Origin: Nocardioides sp.
Lineage (GTDB): Bacteria > Actinomycetota > Actinomycetes > Propionibacteriales > Nocardioidaceae
Direction of reading: 5' to 3'
Length of the DNA: 8,708 nt
Assembly: GCA_030145945.1 (NCBI GenBank)
Contig: JASLDK010000296.1
Span: forward strand, 1 to 8,708
Part shown: piece by piece, positions 1 to 6,164 of the stretch
Layout of the letters: every line of letters begins with the position of its first letter
Numbering within the stretch: the first letter of the stretch is position 1
Program-made: the position numbers and the translations under genes
The notes under the pieces: generated by a model
What the model saw: the letters and a program-made list of their open reading frames with translations, nothing else
Told to the model about the DNA's origin: nothing
The model's database searches: none

Positions 1-53
1 ACGTCGTGGTCGACGCCGACGTCGACGCCGCCGCGCGGGCCGCGGGTCTGTGA
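1..53 (+). CDS. thrC: Threonine synthase, C-terminal fragment (probable)
   Basis: The reading frame ending at the TGA at 51-53 is open to the left edge and encodes a 16-residue tail, VVVDADVDAAARAAGL. The tail itself is too short to identify. The assignment rests on position: hom-thrC-thrB is the usual actinobacterial order, and this stop overlaps the thrB GTG start in a GTGA tetranucleotide (50-53), as expected for translational coupling inside one operon. Threonine synthase would convert O-phosphohomoserine, the product of the next gene, into threonine. Confidence 0.55.
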   Translation, partial: VVVDADVDAAARAAGL

Positions 54-958
54 CCTTCGTCGACGGCCCGGTCCGAGTCCGGGTCCCCGCGACGTCCGCC
101 AACCTCGGCCCCGGCTTCGACACCCTCGGCCTCGCGCTCGAGTTGTGTGACGATCTCGAGGCCGAGATCGCGTCGTCGGGTCTGACCATCGAGGTCAGCG
201 GGTACGGCGAGGGCCAGGTGCCGCTCAACGAACGGCATCTCGTCGTCAGGGCGATGCGCGCGACCTTCGACCGACTCGGTCACCAGCCTGCGGGTCTACG
301 GTTGTCGTGCACGAACGTGATCCCGCACGCCCGAGGTCTCGGCTCGTCGTCGGCCGCGATCGTCGGCGGTGTCTGGCTGGCGCGCGAGCTCGTGGCCGGT
401 GGTCGCCTGTTGCTCGACGATGCCGCGCTGCTCGACCTCGCTGCCCAGCTCGAGGGTCACCCCGACAACGTGGCGCCAGCGCTGCTGGGCGGCTTCGTGA
501 TCTCGGGCCAGGACGCCGACGGAACTTTCTGGGCCGTGCCGGGAGGTGTCGATCCGCGCATTGCCGCCACCGTGTTCGTTCCCACCTCGCCGGTGTCGAC
601 GAAGGCTGCGCGCGGACTCCTGCCCGACGTCGTCCCCCATGCGGACGCGGCAGCCAATGCAGGTCGGGCCGCACTGCTGGTCGCGGCCCTGTCGAACGGG
701 CCTGAACACCTGCTCCGGGCGACCGAGGACCGGCTGCACCAGGTCTACCGACGACCCGCCATGCCGGAGAGTCTCGCGCTCGTCGAGCAGTTGCGCGCTC
801 AGGGCATCCCGGCGGTCATCTCGGGGGCCGGCCCCACGGTGCTGGCGTTCACTGACGGCCCGGGAAACCCTGCAGGGACGGCGTTGTCGGCGCTTTGTCC
901 TGCCGGCTGGGACGTGCACGACCTCGCCATCAGCGGCATGGGCGCGCACGCCGGCTGA
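50..958 (+). CDS. thrB: Homoserine kinase
   Basis: A cytoplasmic GHMP-family kinase that phosphorylates L-homoserine with ATP to give O-phospho-L-homoserine, the step before threonine synthase. The 302-residue product has the family features in order: the N-terminal substrate strand VPATSANLGPGFDTLGLAL (12-30), the ATP-binding glycine/serine loop PHARGLGSSSAAIVGG (92-107), the EGHPDNVAPALLGG segment (135-148) and the C-terminal SGAGPTVLAF motif (258-267). Length is normal for the family. The GTG start overlaps the upstream stop by 4 nt and there is no strong Shine-Dalgarno, so translation probably depends on coupling to thrC. No convincing hairpin terminator follows; the next 212 nt hold the rho promoter and leader. 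Catalytic motifs are intact. Confidence 0.96.
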   Translation: MTFVDGPVRVRVPATSANLGPGFDTLGLALELCDDLEAEIASSGLTIEVSGYGEGQVPLNERHLVVRAMRATFDRLGHQPAGLRLSCTNVIPHARGLGSSSAAIVGGVWLARELVAGGRLLLDDAALLDLAAQLEGHPDNVAPALLGGFVISGQDADGTFWAVPGGVDPRIAATVFVPTSPVSTKAARGLLPDVVPHADAAANAGRAALLVAALSNGPEHLLRATEDRLHQVYRRPAMPESLALVEQLRAQGIPAVISGAGPTVLAFTDGPGNPAGTALSALCPAGWDVHDLAISGMGAHAG

Positions 959-985
959 ACTGGTCAGCGAGCGTGCACGGTCAGG

Positions 986-1018
986 TTGACAGAACGCGGC
1001 GCGGCGTGGTGATACATT
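986..1018 (+). promoter_or_regulatory. Probable rho promoter
   Basis: A perfect TTGACA (986-991) stands in the thrB-rho gap. Downstream lies the AT-rich string TGATACATT (1010-1018), the most AT-rich stretch of the gap. Either TGATAC (1010-1015, 18-bp spacer) or TACATT (1013-1018, preceded by TG, an extended -10 of the TANNNT type) could be the -10. With the latter the spacer from TTGACA would be 21 bp, too long for a standard -35 contact. Transcription would start near 1020-1026, giving rho a leader of about 150 nt. The -35 is clear; the -10 choice is uncertain. Confidence 0.55.
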
Positions 1019-1117
1019 GACGACGCGCCATTGTTCCCGGCGCCCCGGCGAGTTCGTCTCGCCCCTCTTCCCGGTCAGCTCGGTGTCTTCGCGCTGGCCG
1101 TCGCAGGACAAGACCCA

Positions 1118-1174
1118 GTGAGCCGTGCCTCCCGATCGCGGGTGGCACGTGCGCGAGATCGAGGATCCACGTGA
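1118..1174 (+). CDS. Possible rho leader peptide (18 codons)
   Basis: A GTG at 1118, preceded by AGGA (1105-1108, 9-nt spacer), opens an 18-codon frame, MSRASRSRVARARDRGST, ending at a TGA (1172-1174). This stop overlaps the rho GTG (1171-1173) as GTGA. Six of 18 codons are Arg and three are CGA, usually rare in GC-rich actinobacteria. The frame contains both a leader hairpin and the rho Shine-Dalgarno, so ribosomes on it could control access to the rho start. E. coli also has a short leader ORF (rhoL) before rho, but there is no sequence similarity that I can see. The frame is short and could be chance; a longer version from TTG 1031 also exists. Confidence 0.3.
   Translation: MSRASRSRVARARDRGST
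1124..1149 (+). promoter_or_regulatory. Hairpin in rho leader
   Basis: Arms 1124-1134 and 1139-1149 can form an 11-bp GC-rich stem with one T-T mismatch around the tetraloop ATCG. It ends 11 nt before the GAGGA Shine-Dalgarno of rho (1161-1165). No T-run follows, so it does not look like an intrinsic terminator. A role in rho translation or autoregulation is inference. Confidence 0.4.
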
Positions 1175-3066
1175 CTCAAACCCCCGACGCAACCGCGTCC
1201 GACGCCCCGAAGGCCGATGCCCAGGCGGCTGACGCCCCGAAGGCGGCGAAGACCTCCGCGCCGAAGAAGCGGACCGGTGGCCTCAACTCCATGCTGCTCG
1301 CCGACCTCAAGGCGATGGCCGGCGGCATGGGCATCTCCGGTGCCGGTTCGATGAAGAAGGCCGCGCTGGTCGAGGCGATCAAGGCCGCCCAGGCCGGATC
1401 GTCCGCGCGTACGACGCCCGCGGCCGAGGCACCACAGCGCGACGCCCGCACCGAGGCCCCGCGAACTGAGGCCCCACGCGCCGACGCCCCGCAGCGGGAT
1501 GAGCAGTCCACGAGCGATCAGGCCAAGGCGGACGAGTCCCAGACCGAGGCAGCCTCGGGCCAGGCCAAGGTTCGTCAGCGCCAACGCAAGCAGAGCCAGC
1601 AGGGCGGCCAGAAGCAGGACCAGGCCAAACAGGCTCAGCAGGGCCAGAAACAGGACCAGGCCAAGGCGGACCAGCAGGAGCAGCCGAAGCAGGACCAGGC
1701 CAAGCAGGACCAGCCGAAGCAGCAGAAGCAGCGTCAGGACCAGCCCAAGCAGAACCAGGCTCAGAACCAGCAGCACCAGAACCAGCAGAACCAGGATCAG
1801 CCCAAGCCGGACGCTGCCCGCGAGGCGGACGACTCCGACGACGACGGCGACGGCGAGGGCGGCAGTCGCCGCAACCGGCGGCGTCGTGGCCGCGACCGTG
1901 ATCGCACCGCCCGGTCGACCCGTGAGCCGGACACGGAGGTGCGTGAGGACGACGTACTCGTCCCGGCCGCGGGCATCCTCGACATCCTCGACAACTACGC
2001 ATTCGTGCGCACCGGCGGCTACCTCGCCGGGACGGATGACGTCTACCTGTCGCTGTCGATGGTCCGTCGCTACGGTCTGCGTCGCGGTGACGCGATCGCT
2101 GGTCAGGTGCGCCAACCGCGCGAGGGTGAGCGTCGCGAGAAGTTCAACCCGATGGTCCGCGTCGACTCGGTCAACGGTGTGGAGCCGGAACAGGCCAAGA
2201 CCCGGGTCGAGTTCACCGCGCTGACGCCGGTATCACCGACCGACCGGCTGCGCCTCGAGACCGGACCTGACGACCTGACCGGACGTCTGATCGACCTGGC
2301 CGCTCCCGTGGGCAAGGGACAGCGGGGACTGATCGTGTCACCCGCGCGTGCCGGCAAGACCGCACTGCTCCAGTCGGTCGCCAATGCGATCACGGCCAAC
2401 AACCCGGAGTGCCACCTCATGGTGGTCCTGGTCGACGAGCGTCCTGAGGAGGTCACCGACTTCGAGCGCTCGATCAAGGGCGAGGTCATCGCGAGCACCT
2501 TCGACCGTCCCGCGCTCGACCACACCACGGTCGCCGAGTTGGCCGTCGAGCGGGCCAAGCGTCTGGTTGAGCTGGGCCACGACGTCGTGCTCCTCCTCGA
2601 CGGCTTGACCCGCCTGGGCCGGGCCTACAACCTGGCCGCGCCGGCGAGCGGCCGGATCCTGTCGGGCGGCGTCGACTCCTCTGCGCTGTTCCCGCCCAAG
2701 CGATTCTTCGGCGCGGCGCGCAACATCGAGAACGGCGGCTCACTCACCATCCTGGCCACCGTCGTGGTCGACTCGGGCTCACGCGTGGACGAGATCTTCT
2801 TCGAGGAGCTGCGCGGGACCGAGAACCTCGAGCTGCGGCTGCGCGCGGACTTCGCCGAGCGCCGTCAGTTCCCGGCCATCGACGTCGTGGCGTCAGGCAC
2901 CCGCCGCGAGGAGCTGCTGCTCAGCAAGGAGGAGGTCGAGATCATCGGCAAGCTCCGGCGCGAGCTGGCCGACGGTGACCGCGTCGAGTCGCATGCTGCG
3001 CTGCTCCAGCGGCTGCGGAATACCCGGACCAACTACGAGCTTTTGATGAAGGTCCAACGCGACTGA
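1171..3066 (+). CDS. rho: Transcription termination factor Rho, Q-rich insert
   Basis: The hexameric RNA-dependent ATPase/helicase that ends transcription at Rho-dependent sites. The 631-residue product is longer than E. coli Rho (419 aa) because of an N-terminal insert, common in actinobacteria. Order: Ala/Lys-rich leader (1-35); Rho_N domain LNSMLLADLKAMAGGMGISG (38-57) to about 75; low-complexity insert with a Gln/Lys-rich part (131-212), an acidic run (219-229) and a basic run RRNRRRRGRDRDR (233-245); cold-shock-like RNA-binding domain (about 260-335); RecA-like motor. In the motor I see P-loop SPARAGKT (390-397), catalytic Glu423 in VDERPEEVTD, Walker B VVLLLDG (472-478), Q-loop around 495-501, R-loop GSRVDE (536-541) and the arginine finger in SGTRREELL (Arg578). 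Several motor positions differ from E. coli (see findings). GTG start 1171 follows GAGGA (1161-1165) at 5 nt. Own promoter likely; no terminator seen after the stop. Confidence 0.96.
   Translation: MTQTPDATASDAPKADAQAADAPKAAKTSAPKKRTGGLNSMLLADLKAMAGGMGISGAGSMKKAALVEAIKAAQAGSSARTTPAAEAPQRDARTEAPRTEAPRADAPQRDEQSTSDQAKADESQTEAASGQAKVRQRQRKQSQQGGQKQDQAKQAQQGQKQDQAKADQQEQPKQDQAKQDQPKQQKQRQDQPKQNQAQNQQHQNQQNQDQPKPDAAREADDSDDDGDGEGGSRRNRRRRGRDRDRTARSTREPDTEVREDDVLVPAAGILDILDNYAFVRTGGYLAGTDDVYLSLSMVRRYGLRRGDAIAGQVRQPREGERREKFNPMVRVDSVNGVEPEQAKTRVEFTALTPVSPTDRLRLETGPDDLTGRLIDLAAPVGKGQRGLIVSPARAGKTALLQSVANAITANNPECHLMVVLVDERPEEVTDFERSIKGEVIASTFDRPALDHTTVAELAVERAKRLVELGHDVVLLLDGLTRLGRAYNLAAPASGRILSGGVDSSALFPPKRFFGAARNIENGGSLTILATVVVDSGSRVDEIFFEELRGTENLELRLRADFAERRQFPAIDVVASGTRREELLLSKEEVEIIGKLRRELADGDRVESHAALLQRLRNTRTNYELLMKVQRD
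1561..1806 (+). repeat. Gln/Lys low-complexity repeat region inside rho
   Basis: Rho codons 131-212 hold 37 Gln, 12 Lys and 4 Asn in 82 residues; nearly all Gln codons are CAG. Short units recur: QDQAK at residues 149, 161 and 174, and QDQPK at 179, 189 and 208. Spacing is irregular, so it is a degenerate, slippage- or recombination-prone tract rather than a clean tandem array. It lies in the insert between the Rho_N and RNA-binding domains and keeps the frame. Confidence 0.85.
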
Positions 3067-3098
3067 CCCCGGCCGCCCGGCTGGGACGTCGTTGGCAT

Positions 3099-3127
3099 TT
3101 GGGCGGCGGCCCCGTCGTCCGTAGAAT
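3099..3127 (+). promoter_or_regulatory. rpmE promoter
   Basis: TTGGGC (3099-3104) and TAGAAT (3122-3127) are separated by 17 bp, a good fit to the housekeeping sigma consensus. TAGAAT is the strongest -10 match in the rho-rpmE gap. A start near 3134 gives rpmE a leader of about 60 nt. This separates rpmE transcription from rho. Confidence 0.65.
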
Positions 3128-3193
3128 CGCCTGTTGGCTCCGGTTCACGTCCCGCAACCCGCGCGACGACCCGGACCCCCGTGAGAGGACACC

Positions 3194-3400
3194 ATGAAGA
3201 AGGACATCCACCCCGACTACGTCGTGACCCAGGTGACCTGCACCTGTGGCGCATCGTTCACCACCCGCAGCACCGCGACCTCCGGCACGATTCACGCCGA
3301 CGTGTGCTCGCAGTGCCACCCGTTCTACACCGGCAAGCAGAAGATCCTCGACACCGGCGGTCGCGTGGCCCGCTTCGAGGCCCGCTACGGCAAGAAGTAG
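3194..3400 (+). CDS. rpmE: 50S ribosomal protein L31, zinc-binding type
   Basis: A small protein of the large ribosomal subunit, at the central protuberance, bridging towards the 30S head. The 68-residue product starts MKKDIHPDYVVTQVTCTCG, typical of bacterial L31, and keeps the four zinc cysteines of the C+ form: Cys16 and Cys18 (CTC) and Cys38 and Cys41 (CSQC). It therefore is the zinc-containing paralogue, not the Zur-controlled cysteine-free one. Length is normal. The ATG follows AGAGGA (3184-3189) at 4 nt. It has its own promoter upstream (3099-3127) and a strong hairpin immediately downstream (3408-3447), so it may be transcribed mainly as a single gene with some read-through into prfA. 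Confidence 0.97.
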   Translation: MKKDIHPDYVVTQVTCTCGASFTTRSTATSGTIHADVCSQCHPFYTGKQKILDTGGRVARFEARYGKK

Positions 3401-3407
3401 CAACCTT

Positions 3408-3447
3408 CGAGCGCCGGTCCGCCCCTGTCGGGGTGGACCGGCGTTCG
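3408..3447 (+). terminator. Hairpin terminator after rpmE
   Basis: Arms 3408-3425 and 3430-3447 pair over 18 bp (two G-T wobbles, otherwise perfect) around the loop TGTC, starting 8 nt after the rpmE stop. The core is CGCCGGTCC against GGACCGGCG. No real U-tract follows (only CATTT a few bases on), as is common for actinobacterial terminators. It would end most rpmE transcripts or set the rpmE:prfA ratio. Confidence 0.75.
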
Positions 3448-3487
3448 CCATTTCCGCCGACCTTGTCGGGCAATTCATGCACCCCCA

Positions 3488-3495
3488 CGAAGGAG
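3488..3495 (+). promoter_or_regulatory. Ribosome binding site deciding the prfA start
   Basis: CGAAGGAG lies 8 nt before the GTG at 3504. The same frame is open far upstream, through rpmE and the terminator hairpin, with an ATG at 3477, but that ATG lies before this Shine-Dalgarno. The signal therefore favours GTG 3504. Confidence 0.75.
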
Positions 3496-3503
3496 TCCCA
3501 CCG

Positions 3504-4577
3504 GTGTTCGAAGCCGTCGAGGGCATGCTCACCGAGCACGCCGACCTCGAGTCGAAGCTCGCCCGTCCCGAGACGCACGCCGATGCCCGACTCGCGCGCA
3601 CCCTCAACCGACGCTACGCCGAGCTGAACGCGGTGATCGCGACCTGGCGGGAGTGGCAGCAGTACGGCGATGACGCGGACGCGGCTCGCGAGCTGGCTGC
3701 TGACGACGCGGCATTCGCCGACGAGGTCGACGAGTTGCTCGAGCAGCGGGAGCAGGCCGCAGAGCGTCTGCGTCGGCTCCTGGTGCCACGCGATCCCGCG
3801 GATGACAAGGACGTCCTCCTCGAGGTGAAGTCGGGGGAGGGGGGCGAGGAGAGCGCCCTGTTCGCGGGCGACCTGCTGCGGATGTACAGCCGTTATGCCG
3901 AGCGCCGCGGCTGGAAGACCGAGATTCTCGACTCGACCGAGTCCGACCTCGGCGGCTACAAGTCCGTGACCGTTGCGGTGAAGGCATCGGGAGCGAGTGA
4001 GCCCGGCCAGACGCCGTACGCCCTGCTGAAGTTCGAAGGCGGTGTGCACCGTGTCCAGCGAGTTCCGGTCACCGAGTCGCAGGGGCGCATTCACACCAGC
4101 GCCGCCGGCGTACTCGTCATGCCGGAGGCCGAGCAGGTCGACGTCGAGATCAACGACAACGACCTGCGCATCGACGTCTTCCGCTCCTCGGGGCCAGGCG
4201 GCCAGAGCGTCAACACGACGGACTCGGCGGTGCGCATCACGCACGTGCCGACAGGCATCGTGGTGAGCTGTCAGAACGAGAAGTCGCAGTTGCAGAACAA
4301 GGACCAGGCGATGCGCATCCTGCGCGCCCGGCTGCTGCAAGCAGCACAGGAGGCGGCGGACGCCGAGGCGAGCGACGCCCGACGCAGTCAGGTCCGAACG
4401 GTCGACCGGTCCGAACGGATCCGCACCTACAACTTCCCGGAGAACCGGATCTCCGACCACCGCACCGGCTACAAGGCCTACAACCTCGATCACGTCCTGG
4501 ACGGCGACCTGCAGCCGGTGCTCGACTCGTGCGTCGAGACCGACATGGCTGCCCGCCTCGCCGCGCTCGAGGACTGA
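3504..4577 (+). CDS. prfA: Peptide chain release factor 1 (RF1)
   Basis: Recognises UAG and UAA in the ribosomal A site and triggers hydrolysis of peptidyl-tRNA. From GTG 3504 the product is 357 aa, the usual RF1 length, beginning MFEAVEGMLTEHADLE as in other actinobacterial RF1 proteins. It carries the stop-codon-reading tripeptide Pro188-Val189-Thr190 (the PxT motif of RF1; RF2 would have SPF) within RVPVTESQGRIHTS, and the catalytic GGQ (232-234) within SSGPGGQSVNTTDSAVR. The conserved QNEKSQLQNKDQAM segment follows. The frame is open far upstream, but start choice is set by the strong Shine-Dalgarno and family length. The stop is 1 nt before the prmC start, whose product methylates this GGQ glutamine, a textbook functional pair. 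Confidence 0.97.
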   Translation: MFEAVEGMLTEHADLESKLARPETHADARLARTLNRRYAELNAVIATWREWQQYGDDADAARELAADDAAFADEVDELLEQREQAAERLRRLLVPRDPADDKDVLLEVKSGEGGEESALFAGDLLRMYSRYAERRGWKTEILDSTESDLGGYKSVTVAVKASGASEPGQTPYALLKFEGGVHRVQRVPVTESQGRIHTSAAGVLVMPEAEQVDVEINDNDLRIDVFRSSGPGGQSVNTTDSAVRITHVPTGIVVSCQNEKSQLQNKDQAMRILRARLLQAAQEAADAEASDARRSQVRTVDRSERIRTYNFPENRISDHRTGYKAYNLDHVLDGDLQPVLDSCVETDMAARLAALED

Positions 4578-4578
4578 C

Positions 4579-5466
4579 GTGCCCAACGCCAGGATCCTCG
4601 TCCTCGAAGCGGCCCAGCACCTGGCGGGCGCCGACGTCCCCAGCCCGGAGTACGACGCTGCCGAGTTGCTCGCACATGTCCTCGGCACCACCCGCGGCCT
4701 GCTCGCCACTGTCGGCGAGGTCGACGAAGCCCAACGCAGCCGGTACGACGAACTGGTGGCGCGTCGCGTCGCTCGGGAGCCGCTGCAGCACCTCCTCGGG
4801 GTCGCCTGGTTCCGGCACGTCTCGGTCGAGGTCGGCCCGGGTGTCTTCGTGCCGCGTCCGGAGACCGAGCTGTTGGCGGGGTGGGCGATCGATCGGGCCC
4901 GGAGCGTCCTGGAGGAGGGCCGGGTCCCGATCGTGGTCGACCTGTGCACCGGGTCCGGAGTGATCGCCAAGAGCATCGCCGACGAGGCGCCACAGGCCAA
5001 GGTGTTCGCGGTGGAGCTCGACCCGCCGGCCCATGCCTGGGCCGAGCGCAACCTGAGCGGCACGGATGTCGAACTCCGTCTCGGCGACCTCGCCACGGCC
5101 TTCGACGACCTCGTCGGCCAGGTGGATGTGGTCGTCAGCAATCCGCCCTACGTGCCACTCGAGGCCTGGGAGTCGGTCGCCGCCGAGGCTCGTGACCACG
5201 ACCCCCACCTGGCGCTCTTCTCCGGCGACGACGGCCTGGATGCGATCCGGGTCCTGGCCCGACGAGGGCTGAAGTTGTTGCGGTCGGGCGGGGTGATCGG
5301 CGTCGAGCATGCCGACGTCCAAGGAGTCTCAGCGCCCGCCGTCTTCAGTCAGGACGGACGATGGGACGAGGTGCGCGACCACCGCGATCTCTCCGGTCGG
5401 GCGCGCTATCTCACGGCACGCCGCCCGCGCTCTGGTGCAACGACGGTGCGAGGATGGGGCGCGTGA
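4579..5466 (+). CDS. prmC: Release factor glutamine N5-methyltransferase PrmC (HemK)
   Basis: A SAM-dependent cytoplasmic enzyme that methylates the side-chain amide of the GGQ glutamine in RF1 and RF2, raising termination efficiency. The 295-residue product has the N-terminal helical substrate-binding region (about 1-75), the linker VGPGVFVPRPETELL (85-99), the Rossmann SAM loop VVDLCTGSGVIAKSIA (119-134), the acidic ribose-binding position in FAVELD (143-148) and the catalytic NPPYVP (188-193), which binds the target amide. Family segment HDPHLALFSGDDGLDAIR (207-224) and the ending LSGRARYLTARR (271-282) follow. A 12-residue tail after that runs into the next gene. GTG 4579 lies 1 nt after the prfA stop, with GAGGA (4569-4573) inside prfA. 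The end overlaps the next gene's GTG as GTGA. Confidence 0.96.
   Translation: MPNARILVLEAAQHLAGADVPSPEYDAAELLAHVLGTTRGLLATVGEVDEAQRSRYDELVARRVAREPLQHLLGVAWFRHVSVEVGPGVFVPRPETELLAGWAIDRARSVLEEGRVPIVVDLCTGSGVIAKSIADEAPQAKVFAVELDPPAHAWAERNLSGTDVELRLGDLATAFDDLVGQVDVVVSNPPYVPLEAWESVAAEARDHDPHLALFSGDDGLDAIRVLARRGLKLLRSGGVIGVEHADVQGVSAPAVFSQDGRWDEVRDHRDLSGRARYLTARRPRSGATTVRGWGA
5450..5454 (+). promoter_or_regulatory. Ribosome binding site deciding the tsaC/sua5 start
   Basis: GAGGA inside the prmC end is 8 nt before GTG 5463. It would overlap the alternative in-frame ATG at 5454, which therefore has no usable Shine-Dalgarno. This supports GTG 5463, which also forms the GTGA overlap with the prmC stop. 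Confidence 0.6.
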
Positions 5467-6164
5467 GCGCCGAGCTGTTCCCGACCGGGTCCGACGACGA
5501 GCGCGAGGCCGCGCTGGATGCCGCGAGTCGTGCCGTGCGACTCGGGCGTCTCGTCGTCCTCCCCACGGACACCGTGTACGGCGTCGGCGCGGACGCCTTT
5601 GACCCGGACGCGGTCGCCCGTCTCCTCGCAGCCAAGGGACGGGGTCGCGAGATGCCGCCGCCTGTGCTCGTCGGGACCAGGGGCACGCTCGAGGCGTTGG
5701 CGACCCGGGTGCCGGCGTACGTCGCTCCTCTGGTCGATGCGTTCTGGCCGGGTGCGCTGACGATCGTGTGCCACCAGCAGCCCTCGCTGCAGTGGGACCT
5801 CGGCGAGACCAAGGGCACCGTTGCGATCCGGATGCCCGATCACGACTTCGCCCGGCAGTTGCTCGACCGCACCGGCCCCCTGGCGGTCAGCTCGGCCAAC
5901 CTGTCGGGAAGCCCGGCCGCCCTGGACGCCGACGGTGCCCGAGCAATGTTGGGGGAGTCGGTCGCGGTCATCGTCGACGGCGGTACGTCGACGGGTGGCC
6001 TGCCGTCCACCATCGTCGATGCCACCTCCGAGCGTCCTCGCCTGCTGCGCCTCGGTGCCATCCCGGTCGCTGACCTGGACGCAGCGCTCGTCGAGCACGG
6101 TGTGACGGTCGAGGTGGAGCCCGAGGTGGAGGCACCGGAGGAGACCTCGCCCACCGATGCGTGA
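5463..6164 (+). CDS. L-threonylcarbamoyladenylate synthase (TsaC/Sua5/YrdC)
   Basis: Makes threonylcarbamoyl-AMP from threonine, bicarbonate and ATP, the first step of the t6A37 modification of ANN-decoding tRNAs. From GTG 5463 the product is 233 aa with one YrdC domain: LPTDTVYGVG (33-42), KGRGREMP carrying the K-x-R nucleotide-binding residues (58-65), AFWPGALT (93-100), SSANLSG (143-149) and GGLPSTIVD (178-186). There is no second Sua5 domain; the domain is followed by a short acidic tail (about 216-227), which is variable in the family. An ATG at 5454 would add three residues. The start overlaps prmC by 4 nt and the end overlaps wecA by 8 nt, so four genes from prfA on are probably co-translated. 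The Mycobacterium orthologue at this locus is Rv1301. Confidence 0.93.
   Translation: MSAELFPTGSDDEREAALDAASRAVRLGRLVVLPTDTVYGVGADAFDPDAVARLLAAKGRGREMPPPVLVGTRGTLEALATRVPAYVAPLVDAFWPGALTIVCHQQPSLQWDLGETKGTVAIRMPDHDFARQLLDRTGPLAVSSANLSGSPAALDADGARAMLGESVAVIVDGGTSTGGLPSTIVDATSERPRLLRLGAIPVADLDAALVEHGVTVEVEPEVEAPEETSPTDA

Noticed and set aside
1561..1806. Repeated CAG-rich units considered as a CRISPR or tandem repeat array.
   Set aside because: Units are short, irregular and inside a conserved coding frame with no spacers.
1075..2115. Long minus-strand frame with a striking Leu/Val-rich stretch resembling a membrane protein.
   Set aside because: It is the antisense of the CAG-rich Gln tract of rho: CAG read backwards is CTG (Leu). 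Rho is unmistakable on the + strand.
3067..3098. GC-rich stretch after rho considered as a terminator.
   Set aside because: Only very short complementary segments and no U-run; not enough to support a call.
3246..3503. Upstream extension of the prfA frame, starting inside rpmE.
   Set aside because: It would run through rpmE and the terminator hairpin; Shine-Dalgarno and family length place the start at 3504.
3258..5141. A 627-codon minus-strand open frame.
   Set aside because: It lies opposite rpmE, prfA and prmC, all with clear family motifs; long antisense frames are common in GC-rich DNA. Its translation shows no domain.
5361..5462. Upstream extension of the tsaC/sua5 frame into prmC.
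   Set aside because: The extra residues do not resemble the family, and GTG 5463 has a good Shine-Dalgarno and a GTGA overlap.
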